Origin: Shimwellia blattae DSM 4481 = NBRC 105725
Lineage (GTDB): Bacteria; Pseudomonadota; Gammaproteobacteria; Enterobacterales; Enterobacteriaceae
Direction: 5' to 3'
NCBI RefSeq assembly: GCF_000262305.1
Contig: NC_017910.1
Coordinates: forward strand, 2,232,001-2,296,000
Length of the DNA: 64,000 bases
Shown: positions 19,216 to 26,812 of the stretch, one piece after another
Layout: each line of letters opens with the position of its first letter
Numbering within the stretch: the stretch's first letter is position 1
Position numbers and translations under genes: made by a program
The notes under the pieces: model-generated
Seen by the model: only the letters and a program-made list of their open reading frames with translations
Told to the model about the DNA's origin: nothing
Databases searched by the model: none

Positions 19216-20676
19216 TTACCAGCCTGAAGATGAAGGGACGTAGACATCCTCTTCAACGGGAGGATTCTTTATATCGGCATAACGAATTGAATAGCGACGC
19301 ATCATGTAGGCGTACCGGACGGCATCGAGAATATCGTCACGAACCTTCACAATCTTTCCTTTCTCGTCGCGATGGTAGAAGTTGTACTCTTCAAAGAAGT
19401 CACGCAGCCCGGAGAACGCCTTGAATTTACCTCGCCGCATCAGATCAAACAGTTCGAACAGACCAGGCTCAACCGCCCTGCTACCATCCTCCCACTGCGC
19501 ATGCTCGGGGAGCATCTGGAATCCGGCTTCCTCGTAGTACGATTTCTGCTGTAACCCTGAACCTTTCTCGGTCTGCAATCCATCAGGCGGCCATGCTGTG
19601 GGGACATTCTCAGACCATGATTTGACACTGCTAAATGCCTCTGCCGGTGATACCTGCCTAGCTTTGTATGCGCGGGTGAGATAAAACGCTTCGTTCTCAA
19701 TGTCCCATGCCAGTTGCACGTGAGCCTGTGGATGGTCCCAACCGAAGTCCATGCCGTCGATAACCAGCCAGTGATCGGGGATTGGGAACGGGTCGCACTT
19801 AATAAAGTCCTCACCCAAGTCATATATTCGACCATGACCCAGCATCGGGATCCCCTTGGTGCGCATGTCGCGCTGATGCGGTGGGTAGGACTCCAGAAGG
19901 TCTTTCTTTACCTTCTCACTCAGGTGAGGCGCATCATCCCACCCGACATTCATGCAGTACTGCCCGGACGCTGGGTTATCCATGAATGCGATAACTAATT
20001 CTGTGCGACCATTCTCTGGGGTGAATGTCAGAATACCGCGTCCACCATTTCCACGGTCGCCGGTTGCCGTTCGCGTTAGCACCTGAGGATAAATCGTAGG
20101 GTCTTTCGGCTCTTCATCGATATGGAACCAGTCTACAGCATCACCCATGAGCGCGTGCTGGCCCTGTGAATACGACCAGAACTGGATTTTTGCTAGCTGA
20201 CCTGACTTGTGTTGGATATATGCAGATCTAACCGCATTGGGAGTACCCTGCATTGGCTCTGTATCAATAATCAGCTCACCAGGTATCAGGCCGCCCTGCC
20301 ATCCCGCATCAGTCTTTCGCCCGAGGATTGGCGTCTGTAGAAGATCTCGGCATTTCTCACCTGAATATCCCAGGCACCAGATCAACGGAGCATGATCGAA
20401 TCTGTGACCAGACCATCCTTCAGGGTAATCACCCATTGCATGGATAGCGTCTATCCCTGTCCCTGTATCGGTCTTACCGGTTCGGTTGGCTGCGATGAGG
20501 GCTACCTGAGTGTAATCAGCCGTGGCCCCGATGAACTTCTTCTGCCATGGGTAACGAGTGTTGTAAAAGCGCCGATAACGATAGACACTCTCCCGTCTCT
20601 GCTTTTCTTCCAGCAACTGGATTAGCTCAATCTTCTGGCTCTTGGTCATCCCCGGAAGCAACGGCAACTTGTCCAT
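19216..20676 (-). CDS. Terminase large subunit, P22 gp2-like
   Basis: 486 residues (P22 gp2 has 499). The ATPase domain has Walker A AANRTGKTD (residues 62-70) and Walker B with catalytic acids in WFHIDEEP (187-189). The C-terminal RNase-H-like nuclease begins around DGMDFGWDHPQ (first Asp) and ends with DDILDAVRYA. It cuts concatemers and pumps DNA through the portal. Start ATG 20676 has GGAG upstream and overlaps the small-subunit gene by 50 bp. Confidence 0.92.
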   Translation of the reverse strand: MDKLPLLPGMTKSQKIELIQLLEEKQRRESVYRYRRFYNTRYPWQKKFIGATADYTQVALIAANRTGKTDTGTGIDAIHAMGDYPEGWSGHRFDHAPLIWCLGYSGEKCRDLLQTPILGRKTDAGWQGGLIPGELIIDTEPMQGTPNAVRSAYIQHKSGQLAKIQFWSYSQGQHALMGDAVDWFHIDEEPKDPTIYPQVLTRTATGDRGNGGRGILTFTPENGRTELVIAFMDNPASGQYCMNVGWDDAPHLSEKVKKDLLESYPPHQRDMRTKGIPMLGHGRIYDLGEDFIKCDPFPIPDHWLVIDGMDFGWDHPQAHVQLAWDIENEAFYLTRAYKARQVSPAEAFSSVKSWSENVPTAWPPDGLQTEKGSGLQQKSYYEEAGFQMLPEHAQWEDGSRAVEPGLFELFDLMRRGKFKAFSGLRDFFEEYNFYHRDEKGKIVKVRDDILDAVRYAYMMRRYSIRYADIKNPPVEEDVYVPSSSGW

Positions 20677-21148
20677 TCGTCAGCTCCATTATTCGCTTAT
20701 CAATGTCGTCATCTGAACGGTCGGCCAGCGTAATCGTCTGGTCGTGCTGAATGCGATCGCCATATTTTTTGGGCATGATTTTCGACAAATACCATTTGCG
20801 GGTATCTATACGGAGTCGTGAGCGCTGGACATGCTCTCCATTGAGCTGCCAGCCGATGGCATTGCCTTCTTTATCCAGCTTTTCCATCCAGTCGTTAGAT
20901 CCATCGTCGGCAATGTCGAACAATTCCTCGGCCAGAGCTTCAGCCCCCTCTTCCTTAGCTCGCACGTATTGGGCGCGAAACTCAGGGATTCGGCTAATCC
21001 ATCTCAGCACTGTTTGTTTACACGGCATCTCATCGTCACGACAGACAGAGCGCAGTGATTCACCCTCCGCCAGTCTCAGGCAGATTGTTTCCGCTAACTC
21101 TTCTGTGTAATCCGATGGGCGACCGCCTTTATTCGTTTCGTCACCCAT
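20627..21148 (-). CDS. Terminase small subunit (gp3 position)
   Basis: 173 residues. It starts with a helix-turn-helix (GGRPSDYTEELAETICLRLAEGESLRSVCRD, then KQTVLRWISR), as in small terminases that recognise pac, and has the conserved segment RLRIDTRKWYLSKIMPKKYGD. The sequence type is nearer to Sf6-like small subunits than to P22 gp3. The pac site usually lies inside this gene. I could not identify it by eye. Confidence 0.85.
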   Translation of the reverse strand: MGDETNKGGRPSDYTEELAETICLRLAEGESLRSVCRDDEMPCKQTVLRWISRIPEFRAQYVRAKEEGAEALAEELFDIADDGSNDWMEKLDKEGNAIGWQLNGEHVQRSRLRIDTRKWYLSKIMPKKYGDRIQHDQTITLADRSDDDIDKRIMELTNGQVAVASGDDQEPED

Positions 21149-21156
21149 AAATCACC

Positions 21157-21501
21157 TTAACTTGGAAATGTCATTGTTAATGCCTGTGCATACTGGCATG
21201 TGCGCCCAGGTGTTAGCTGAGTAATGCACATATCGCCAAGCAATGCCCATCCTGAACTCAGTAGCCCATTAACTTTTTCGGTAAATTCAGCTCGGTCATT
21301 GCTGACCACAATTTCATATCGATTAACACGGGTTATCCCTGCTCCGATTTGCTGAAAATACTCAACCTTTCCACCAACGGTGGCATGAACGGACTTAAGT
21401 GAGCCGAATGGGTAAAAATTATTTGCCATGTTGGCCGTGACAACGTTTACCAGATCAACTGCACTCCCCGCCGTCGCTGCCTGCATACTGGTTACTGGCA
21501 T
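21157..21501 (-). CDS. Hypothetical phage protein with DUF1737-like C-terminal half
   Basis: 114 residues. The C-terminal half (NRYEIVVSNDRAEFTEKVNGLLSSGWALLGDM) has the DUF1737 pattern of a short beta-alpha-beta unit with the GW-x-L-LG motif. The N-terminal half is unknown. It lies 8 bp upstream of the small-terminase gene in the same direction. Function unknown. Confidence 0.6.
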   Translation of the reverse strand: MPVTSMQAATAGSAVDLVNVVTANMANNFYPFGSLKSVHATVGGKVEYFQQIGAGITRVNRYEIVVSNDRAEFTEKVNGLLSSGWALLGDMCITQLTPGRTCQYAQALTMTFPS

Positions 21502-21503
21502 GA

Positions 21504-21890
21504 TTATTCTCCTTCCGCCATGTTATTTTTAAAGTGTTCTGCAAAATGGCTGAACATGCGATCAAGCATGTAGCAGTATGTTTCGTTGGCATCGCCAGGA
21601 TAGGTCGTGACACCTACATCTCGGCAGATATAGAACGCTACGTGAGCGCACTCATGAACCAGCGTGGCAATGTCTCCATTGAATACGCCGAGTAGGTAAA
21701 GATTTTCGCCAGTCTCAGTGTTGCAATATGTCTGCGTTGCTCCAGCAAGCATTTCATTGCCGCCTGCATCCACACCGAGGTGATGACATGCCTGCTCCCA
21801 TTCATCCTTTGACCGACAGAGATAAACATTGGCGCAATGGAACAATGGCACGAAGAACCGAGGTAATTTAGGCCACTTCGTTTTAGCCAT
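21504..21890 (-). CDS. Small putative metallopeptidase-like protein (HExxH)
   Basis: 128 residues from ATG 21890, which lies 1 bp behind the previous stop. The sequence THVHECAHVAFY-like (LVHECAHVAFYICRD) contains HExxH, and a downstream acidic residue stands in NETYCYMLDRMF, the pattern of gluzincins such as SprT/WLM-like proteins. The upstream part has a WxxAxxxLG segment and a probable beta sheet. The role in a phage late operon is unknown; genes of this kind occur next to terminase genes in other phages. The longer frame upstream is rejected, since it overlaps the gene before it. Confidence 0.65.
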   Translation of the reverse strand: MAKTKWPKLPRFFVPLFHCANVYLCRSKDEWEQACHHLGVDAGGNEMLAGATQTYCNTETGENLYLLGVFNGDIATLVHECAHVAFYICRDVGVTTYPGDANETYCYMLDRMFSHFAEHFKNNMAEGE

Positions 21891-21891
21891 A

Positions 21892-22137
21892 TCAGGCCGC
21901 CGTGGTAGTAAACAGGCCCAGAACCTCTTTAGCCTTACGTACCGCTTCAACGGTGCGCGAAGTGGTATCAGGGTTAGAGCCACCTGCGTTATAGTGGATT
22001 TTGAACAGTTCAAGTTTTAACTGATCAGTGCCAATAAACTGGAATGCCTCTTCGGCGGCTGCATTCTGATTGAGAACCAGTTTGTATACTTCCAGCTTGA
22101 ATTGCTGCTCTTCGGTCATCTGAGTAATCTCTACCAT
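21892..22137 (-). CDS. Hypothetical small helical phage protein
   Basis: 81 residues from ATG 22137 (VEITQMTEEQQFKLEVYKL). It is helical and acidic, with two similar segments (QQFKLEVYKLVLN and DQLKLELFKIHYN) about 30 residues apart. It starts the stretch leading into the terminase genes. Not recognised. ATG 22137 is chosen because upstream in-frame codons lie in untypical sequence. Confidence 0.6.
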   Translation of the reverse strand: MVEITQMTEEQQFKLEVYKLVLNQNAAAEEAFQFIGTDQLKLELFKIHYNAGGSNPDTTSRTVEAVRKAKEVLGLFTTTAA

Positions 22138-22363
22138 TTTTGGAATATCCTGCTGGTTGATTAAGTATGGGGCCGGGGAATACCGACACACGCTACGTCA
22201 TAAACCTATACAAAACTCTGCGAAGGCCACCTGATAGATAGCCTTGTCAGAATTTTATAAATCAGACTGCTTTGCCTTCCATCAGCGCAACCATGTCAGG
22301 GTCAAGTTGATCAACCAGCCTTTCGCGCGCAGCTGCCAGTATTTTTTTTCGGCCGCCAACGCC

Positions 22364-22807
22364 CTACTTATTCATGGTTCTCGCACAGTTACTGACTTCT
22401 TTTGTTTCAGTAGCAATAATCAAATCCAGACGGTTAAGCCGGTTCATATTGCTGAGGCCGGAAATAACTGCTTCACGAAATGTTTCGTAGGCCTGGATTT
22501 CAAACTCAGGTTTAATCCAGGCGGCATAACGTATAGCCAGTAACTCAGCACCCCACACTCCCTGAGTTGCCCCGCCATTCACAATGCTAAGTGACTGATT
22601 TTCTTCCAGACGACATTTTTGTCCTCTGGAGTCCAATGCTGAAACAAAACGCTTAACAGTGGCACTACGAATAAATTTGTTTGGCCGCTGAGACTCTGTA
22701 GCCTCTCCATTCGCCACTGCAGCAGCATGTAAATCGTTTAGGTTGTACCGGCCATCACCATCAACACGGACAGATAATCCATAAACATTCACAGTTTGAT
22801 GTGTCAT
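22364..22807 (-). CDS. KilA-N domain protein with a premature amber codon
   Basis: 147 residues. KilA-N domain throughout: YGLSVRVDGDGRYNLNDLHAA, KFIRSATVKRFV, GGATQGVWGAELLAIRYAAWI and YETFREAV. The frame stops at TAG (22364-22366), but the same frame goes on for 33 codons (GVGGRKKILAAARERLVD ... VALMEGKAV) to TGA at 22262. The text on both sides fits one protein of about 181 residues with Trp in place of the amber codon. So the gene carries a nonsense mutation or is read through by a suppressor. KilA-N proteins in lambdoid prophages include antirepressors. The core KilA-N domain is still complete. Confidence 0.75.
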   Translation of the reverse strand: MTHQTVNVYGLSVRVDGDGRYNLNDLHAAAVANGEATESQRPNKFIRSATVKRFVSALDSRGQKCRLEENQSLSIVNGGATQGVWGAELLAIRYAAWIKPEFEIQAYETFREAVISGLSNMNRLNRLDLIIATETKEVSNCARTMNK

Positions 22808-22824
22808 TGCGTTTACCTTTTAGA

Positions 22825-22895
22825 AAGTGAGCCTGTCTCACAGAAAAGCCGCCCGAGAGAGGTCGCCACCTACAACGGCTATTCTCAGGCTCGCT
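22825..22895 (-). ncRNA. Structured leader RNA upstream of the KilA-N gene, IsrK-like
   Basis: On the - strand GAGCCTG (22886-22892) pairs with CAGGCTC (22829-22835). Inside, AGCCG pairs with CGGCT, and AGGT-GGCG-ACCT forms the tip. The inner stem is followed by TTTTC. IsrK in Salmonella Gifsy-1 is a similarly placed leader before an antirepressor gene. I make the family link from memory of layout and sequence, not from a covariance search. Confidence 0.5.
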
Positions 22896-23130
22896 TACTG
22901 AAAGGATCTCGATTGATATGCGCGTGAGATGCGCAGGATTGGAGTTCGCAGCGTTCGCCACGCTTCACAGCGTTGCTTTGCCACTTACGGCTTACCCGTC
23001 AGCAAGATGTGATCACCCCCTTACGGAGTTACACAATTCTTTAAGGTGGTTACGGATGCCTTCCCCCGCTATCGCAGGCGATTTAAGGGATCAAGCTTTC
23101 GGCGCTCTTCTTCCCGCATGTTCACCTCCG

Positions 23131-23598
23131 TTAGTTCAAGCACTGTTCCCGGATGTATTGCTGCAATCCGGTCACTTGCTTTGTGATGGTTTCGATTCCG
23201 GCTCTGAGACGCCAATAATTGAGCTCAGCATCGGCTGTAAGCTGGGGGGATTCGCCATCATCCAGGCTGGCGGCTCCGGTGGTGCTTGCTTTTTGGGTGC
23301 AGGTGGCTGCGAGCTGCAACCGACGCTTGCCAGTAGCGACATCACCACGCAGAGTTTCAATCTGAGATTGTGCATCGGCTAATTCCCGGGAGTATTTGGC
23401 ATCCAGAGCAGCAACATCGCGCTGCCGGGTTGTCATGTCGGTGATGGTGGCTGTGGCTGATTTAAGACCCAGTTCGGCGATATCGGCGCGTTTCTGTTCA
23501 GCCAGATATTTATCGCGATAGTGATTAGCCGACCATATCAGCCCACCGGCGACTGCAATCAGGAACGCCGCAATCAGCACTGTGTAGCGGATATTCAT
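23131..23598 (-). CDS. Rz inner-membrane spanin subunit
   Basis: 155 residues. It has a single N-terminal membrane anchor (YTVLIAAFLIAVAGGLIW), then a periplasmic coiled coil (residues about 35-95), with a C-terminal helix ending QQYIREQCLN. With Rz1 it forms the complex that fuses inner and outer membranes at the end of lysis. It overlaps the endolysin stop by 4 bp and contains Rz1 in another frame. Confidence 0.9.
   Translation of the reverse strand: MNIRYTVLIAAFLIAVAGGLIWSANHYRDKYLAEQKRADIAELGLKSATATITDMTTRQRDVAALDAKYSRELADAQSQIETLRGDVATGKRRLQLAATCTQKASTTGAASLDDGESPQLTADAELNYWRLRAGIETITKQVTGLQQYIREQCLN
23172..23375 (-). CDS. Rz1 outer-membrane lipoprotein spanin, nested in Rz
   Basis: 67 residues, wholly inside Rz in another frame. 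Signal peptide with lipobox LASVGC (lipid-modified C20), then a proline-rich mature part (QPPAPKKQAPPEPPAW). The nested arrangement is classical for lambdoid phages. Start ATG 23375. Confidence 0.88.
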   Translation of the reverse strand: MHNLRLKLCVVMSLLASVGCSSQPPAPKKQAPPEPPAWMMANPPSLQPMLSSIIGVSEPESKPSQSK

Positions 23599-24095
23599 TT
23601 GTCACCCCATAAACAGACCTGGCGCTCTATCTCTCTACGGGTTATCAGACCCTGCCACTGCCTGCCACTGGCATAGGTCCAGCGACGCAGCTGATCACAG
23701 GCACCGTGGATATCGCCCTGGTTGATTTTCCGTAGCAGCGTAGAGGTCTTGAAGTTCCCGACGCCAACGTTATAGACAAACGAGTAAAGCGCCCCCCGGG
23801 TGGTTTCCGGCACCGGAACGCGGATATAGGGGGCTATCTGGCGCGCCACGGTGGCGAGGTCATGACTGAGCAGCTCATCGCACTCCGCCTGGCTGTATGT
23901 TTTGCCGGGGATGATGTCCTTGCCGGTGTGCCCGTAGCAGACTGTCCGGATGCCAGCCACATCCTGATAGGGCCGATACCGTACCCCTTCCAGGCCATCA
24001 TGGCCCGTTGGGCCGGTAATCAGCATGGTCGCAATAGCAACAGCACTCCCACCGGCAGCGGCTACCGCCGACATCTTTTTAATCAGGTTGCCCAT
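23595..24095 (-). CDS. SAR endolysin (R21-type lysozyme)
   Basis: 166 residues, strongly similar to phage 21 R. The N-terminal signal-anchor-release segment is weakly hydrophobic and Gly/Ala-rich (AVAAAGGSAVAIATMLITG). The catalytic triad has the E-8aa-D-5aa-T spacing: E36 in GLEGVRY, D45 in YQDVAG, and T51 in TVCYGHTG. It hydrolyses murein after membrane depolarisation releases it from the membrane. It lies 2 bp behind the holin. Confidence 0.93.
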   Translation of the reverse strand: MGNLIKKMSAVAAAGGSAVAIATMLITGPTGHDGLEGVRYRPYQDVAGIRTVCYGHTGKDIIPGKTYSQAECDELLSHDLATVARQIAPYIRVPVPETTRGALYSFVYNVGVGNFKTSTLLRKINQGDIHGACDQLRRWTYASGRQWQGLITRREIERQVCLWGDK

Positions 24096-24097
24096 GG

Positions 24098-24346
24098 TTA
24101 TTTTTCCTGCGGCGGAGGGGTGACATAGCCGCGCTCTAACGCTGCCTCATAGGCGCGCGTCTGGCGGCGTTTAAAGTAGAAATTCACGAAGAACGTCAGC
24201 AGGCCAATAATGAAGCCGCCGACCACTGCAACTAAATTCCAGTCGAGATCATGCATCCATCTGGCAATACCGCCCCAGCATATGAGGCTGCCTGATGTGC
24301 AGTACCCCACGGCTGAGGCAATTTTGTCTGGCATTTTGATTTTCAT
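24098..24346 (-). CDS. Class II holin (S21-like pinholin) with dual start
   Basis: 82 residues with two membrane segments (about 12-30 and 38-58) and a charged C-terminus (FKRRQTRAYEAALERGY). The start MKIKMPDKI offers Met1 (24346) and Met5 (24334). In phage 21 the same kind of double start (Met1/Met4) makes antiholin and holin. The pairing with a SAR endolysin fits a pinholin that only depolarises the membrane. Confidence 0.88.
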   Translation of the reverse strand: MKIKMPDKIASAVGYCTSGSLICWGGIARWMHDLDWNLVAVVGGFIIGLLTFFVNFYFKRRQTRAYEAALERGYVTPPPQEK

Positions 24347-24655
24347 CTCTCACCTCGCTGTTGTAGCTGAGGCTGTGTGTGGAAAAATAGAGAAATAAGG
24401 CCCGCTGACACTGCGGGATATGGGGTATCTGAGGGTGATTGTCAGGGACCTGAAAAAGTGGCCCAGTGCCCGCATTGCAGTGCAGGCACCTGCATGGATT
24501 GGGTTATGAGCCCGTCACGCAGTGGGCCAGATACGAAAAAGCCCCGCATAAGCGAGGCCATATTTTTAGCAATAAAAAACCCGCACGGTGGCGGGCTTTT
24601 CTAAATTCATTTCTTTAAGGTCGCTTGCGACACAGCTTTGCGAAGCATATATAAA
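24347..24655 (-). promoter_or_regulatory. Late-promoter region between the Q-like gene and the holin
   Basis: About 310 bp without a gene. In lambdoid phages the late promoter pR', the Q-binding site and the leader terminator lie here. I see the terminator at 24574-24600 and a second weaker hairpin (GCCCCGC-ATAA-GCGAGGC near 24541). A precise pR' could not be fixed by eye. Confidence 0.5.
24574..24600 (-). terminator. Late-leader (tR'-like) terminator
   Basis: On the - strand a GC stem (CCCGC ... GCGGG) is followed by six Ts, 55 bp downstream of the Q-like gene and before the lysis genes. Q-mediated antitermination would be needed to read through. It can also act on the + strand (T4 run). 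Confidence 0.65.
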
Positions 24656-25339
24656 TTATGCAGTTTCAAAACTTGTTTTCAAGTCTTTTTTACGAGTTTC
24701 TTCATTTTCGTATCCAAGTTCAGCTTTTAATGTAAAGAAGACAGCAGAGTTGAATAATTCGATACACCAGCGAACCCGATCAATACACTGCTTTTCAGTC
24801 AGAAATGGTGCGTAATAAAACTGCATCCACCGGGCCATGTCGTTAATCGTTTTTCGCCAGGTGTAATAGTCACGGCCAATTTCATATACCGGATTGCCCT
24901 GCCCGAACGATTTGAGAATGATAGCCTCCATAAATGCTGCCTCCTCCTCATCACCAGCATTTCCAATCAGCACGGACAATGATTTTTTCGGGCATATCAG
25001 CACCCTGGCCTTTTTCATCAGCTCATCACCGCTGTAACCGATTTTACGCAACCCGGCCAGTACATCAGTGATCTGCTCCTGTTGCTCTACCGTCCAGCCG
25101 GATAACGCCATAGCCCACAACCCCCCACCGCAGGATAAATGCCCGGTTCCGCTGCCACCGTATGCGCTCCCCCAGAGATTGAGTAGTGAACGAACCCAGC
25201 GGTTTTGTGCCGGAGTAATGCGCTGGTATTTACCCAGATACGAACGGCGTGGAGCCTGAGACAGTTTAATCCAGGGGTTGTTAGGGTCGGCACGCTGTAC
25301 CGAGGCTTTCTGGTAATTATTCATGTCAGCACTGTTCAC
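24656..25339 (-). CDS. Q-like late antiterminator (DUF1133 family)
   Basis: 227 residues. It has the DUF1133 features: ITPAQNRWVRSLLNLWGSAYGG, GLWAMALSGWTVEQQEQI, and the C-terminal helix RVRWCIELFNSAVFFTLK. The gene sits where Q sits, between ninG and the late promoter, so I infer the late-gene antiterminator role. The start GTG 25339 overlaps the ninG stop (GTGA) and has AGGAGG at the right distance. Family membership is more certain than the biochemical role. Confidence 0.75.
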   Translation of the reverse strand: MNSADMNNYQKASVQRADPNNPWIKLSQAPRRSYLGKYQRITPAQNRWVRSLLNLWGSAYGGSGTGHLSCGGGLWAMALSGWTVEQQEQITDVLAGLRKIGYSGDELMKKARVLICPKKSLSVLIGNAGDEEEAAFMEAIILKSFGQGNPVYEIGRDYYTWRKTINDMARWMQFYYAPFLTEKQCIDRVRWCIELFNSAVFFTLKAELGYENEETRKKDLKTSFETA

Positions 25340-25923
25340 GCGGCCTCCTGGCGTTTCAGCTCTTTGAGTTTTGCCCGGTATTCATCCCGGATGCGGATAT
25401 AGTCTTCTCTTGTCCACTTCGGTAGCTTGTGTGGTCCCATCAACGCATCAAAACGTGCCTGGCCTATTTTGGTGATGAGTGCGGGACGGTATGCCGTTAA
25501 ATTTCCTGAAAGATGGTTATTGCAGGGGGCGCACTGCTTATGGCAGTTGTCCTCGTTAAACCGGAGTTCGGGGTTGCCGCCGGTGGTGCGGAAATGGCCA
25601 GCGTGATACTGACCGTCATGAAATCGCCCGCAACTGATACATGGCTGATCCCGATCCCGGTAGCGAATGTAACTGTTGAATGCCTGTTGAGCCTGCCGAG
25701 CAAAATAACTCAGCGGCTTTACTGATTCTTTCTTTTCACGCCAGCGAGCGCGCTCTGCTTTCTCAGCCTTTTTCTTTTCCCGCTGAGCCACCGCTTTTGC
25801 AATGTCATTTTCTTTCTTGCCGTTAACGCGGGCGCATTCCAGTGTGCAAACGATCTGGTTATCGCGAACCGGATGAAACCACTCATGGCAGACTTTGCAC
25901 TTGCGACGTGGTTGCTTAGCCAT
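25336..25923 (-). CDS. ninG: NinG (Rap-like) recombination endonuclease
   Basis: 195 residues. N-terminal CxxC zinc motif (RKCKVCHEWF) and second Cys pair, a long Lys/Arg/Glu helix (KKKAEKAERARWREKK), and the HNH-like part: CISCGRFHDGQYHAGHFRTTGGNPELRF-type segment with CNNHLSGN. The lambda Rap/NinG protein cleaves branched recombination intermediates. The ATG at 25923 overlaps the ninE end and matches MAKQPRRKC starts of the family. Confidence 0.9.
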   Translation of the reverse strand: MAKQPRRKCKVCHEWFHPVRDNQIVCTLECARVNGKKENDIAKAVAQREKKKAEKAERARWREKKESVKPLSYFARQAQQAFNSYIRYRDRDQPCISCGRFHDGQYHAGHFRTTGGNPELRFNEDNCHKQCAPCNNHLSGNLTAYRPALITKIGQARFDALMGPHKLPKWTREDYIRIRDEYRAKLKELKRQEAA

Positions 25924-26086
25924 GGTTTTTCCTCCGCGCAGCGTGACGCAGCCAGCGAACATCAGCCAGGTGTGCTGAATAGTTGAATGTGGGGATCTGC
26001 GAGGGATTTAATTCAGGACGCGCCTTTCGTCTGGCCCGGACTCTGAAAATGTTGCGCTCGATAACGCTGGCCATGAGGCTACGCAT
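25916..26086 (-). CDS. ninE: NinE-like protein
   Basis: 56 residues. The C-terminal signature TFNYSAHLADVRWLRHAARR corresponds to TFNYTAHLWDIRWLR of lambda/P22 NinE. It overlaps both neighbours by a few bases in the nin operon. The role is unknown in any phage. ATG 26086 is chosen by comparison with family length. Confidence 0.8.
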   Translation of the reverse strand: MRSLMASVIERNIFRVRARRKARPELNPSQIPTFNYSAHLADVRWLRHAARRKNHG

Positions 26087-26531
26087 GGGTTTCTCCCCAG
26101 CGCTGTGCCCACTCAATGCGCTGTTTTGACTTATCGCTAAACGTCACATTATGCTCAGTACCGAACCAATAAATGGCCTCGATGACGTCGCATAGATAGC
26201 GTTTGCTGGATTTAGACGTTCGAACGCCGAAATACACCCGTCCGCCACCAATGCCTGGCGCTGACTTTTGCGACTCCCCCTTCTGGGTCTGATTTACCAG
26301 AACGGTAATGAGATCCTTCCATTGCTCACGCTCCAGCTTTTCGCCATACCAAACGACCTGCTCAGACAGATCTTTCAGTAATGGCCACATCAGGCGATTT
26401 TGTTTTTCTGTGCGGGTTTCTTCCCGAGCCTCAACAATCAGGGGCGATCGGGAATCTACAGGTAACGACTGGATATGTGCTATCGCGTTGCGCTTAATAG
26501 CATCGTTGATGAGCGTGTATTGCTGTTTCAC
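26079..26531 (-). CDS. ninB: NinB (Orf) recombination mediator
   Basis: 150 residues, full length for lambda NinB. It has TRTEKQNRLMWPLLKDLSEQV, WKDLITVLVNQ and VYFGVRTSKSSKRYLCDVIEAIYWFG. Lambda Orf binds SSB and single-stranded DNA and substitutes for RecFOR. It starts at GTG, overlapping the stop of a 32-codon ORF (GTGA). Confidence 0.92.
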   Translation of the reverse strand: MKQQYTLINDAIKRNAIAHIQSLPVDSRSPLIVEAREETRTEKQNRLMWPLLKDLSEQVVWYGEKLEREQWKDLITVLVNQTQKGESQKSAPGIGGGRVYFGVRTSKSSKRYLCDVIEAIYWFGTEHNVTFSDKSKQRIEWAQRWGETHA

Positions 26532-26626
26532 GCATCACCTCCGCAGAGGCTGAACGCTGATAGCAGAAAGTCGCTGGCGCCGGGTAGCGTCAGTAAGTGG
26601 GGAATATTGATAAATAGCTGGGCCAT
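26528..26626 (-). CDS. Small ORF coupled to ninB
   Basis: 32 residues (AQLFINIPHLLTLPGASDFL, ending LCGGDA) with GGAGAGGAAACC directly before ATG 26626. The stop overlaps the ninB GTG by 2 bases (GTGA). Both signals suggest it is translated and feeds ribosomes to ninB. Function unknown. Confidence 0.5.
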   Translation of the reverse strand: MAQLFINIPHLLTLPGASDFLLSAFSLCGGDA

Positions 26627-26718
26627 GGTTTCCTCTCCATAGCACAGCGTTGCTCCGATACCGGTTGTTCAGGCCGATACTGTAAATAATACCAGGTGAT
26701 AATTTAAAATCAACAGGA

Positions 26719-26743
26719 GATAAAAACCCGCCGGAGCGGGTTT
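26719..26743 (-). terminator. Rho-independent terminator before the nin genes
   Basis: On the - strand AAACCCGC-TCCG-GCGGGTTT, an 8-bp stem, runs into five Ts. It separates the replication/cargo genes from the ninB group and would need antitermination, as tR2 does in lambda. Confidence 0.7.
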
Positions 26744-26762
26744 GCTGATTACTGTCTACGAT

Positions 26763-26812
26763 TATCCGTTATCAACGTAGCGTTATCCGTTATGTCCGGC
26801 GCTATCCGTTAT
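26763..26812. repeat. Three direct copies of TATCCGTTAT
   Basis: Exact copies start at 26763, 26784 and 26803, spaced 21 and 19 bp. The last overlaps the stop codon region of the gene at 26802-27242. About two helical turns of spacing suggest a protein-binding array or slippage duplication. No known iteron matches. Confidence 0.75.

Noticed and set aside
22761..22961. 66-codon frame through the leader RNA before the KilA-N gene as a gene of its own
   Set aside because: No good ribosome site and poor protein character; kept only as a possible translated leader in the findings.
23069..23119. 16-codon ORF (- strand) after Rz with an excellent GGAGGTGAAC site
   Set aside because: Too short to support as a gene by sequence alone; it may be a broken remnant of a longer phage gene. 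Worth remembering if ribosome data exist.
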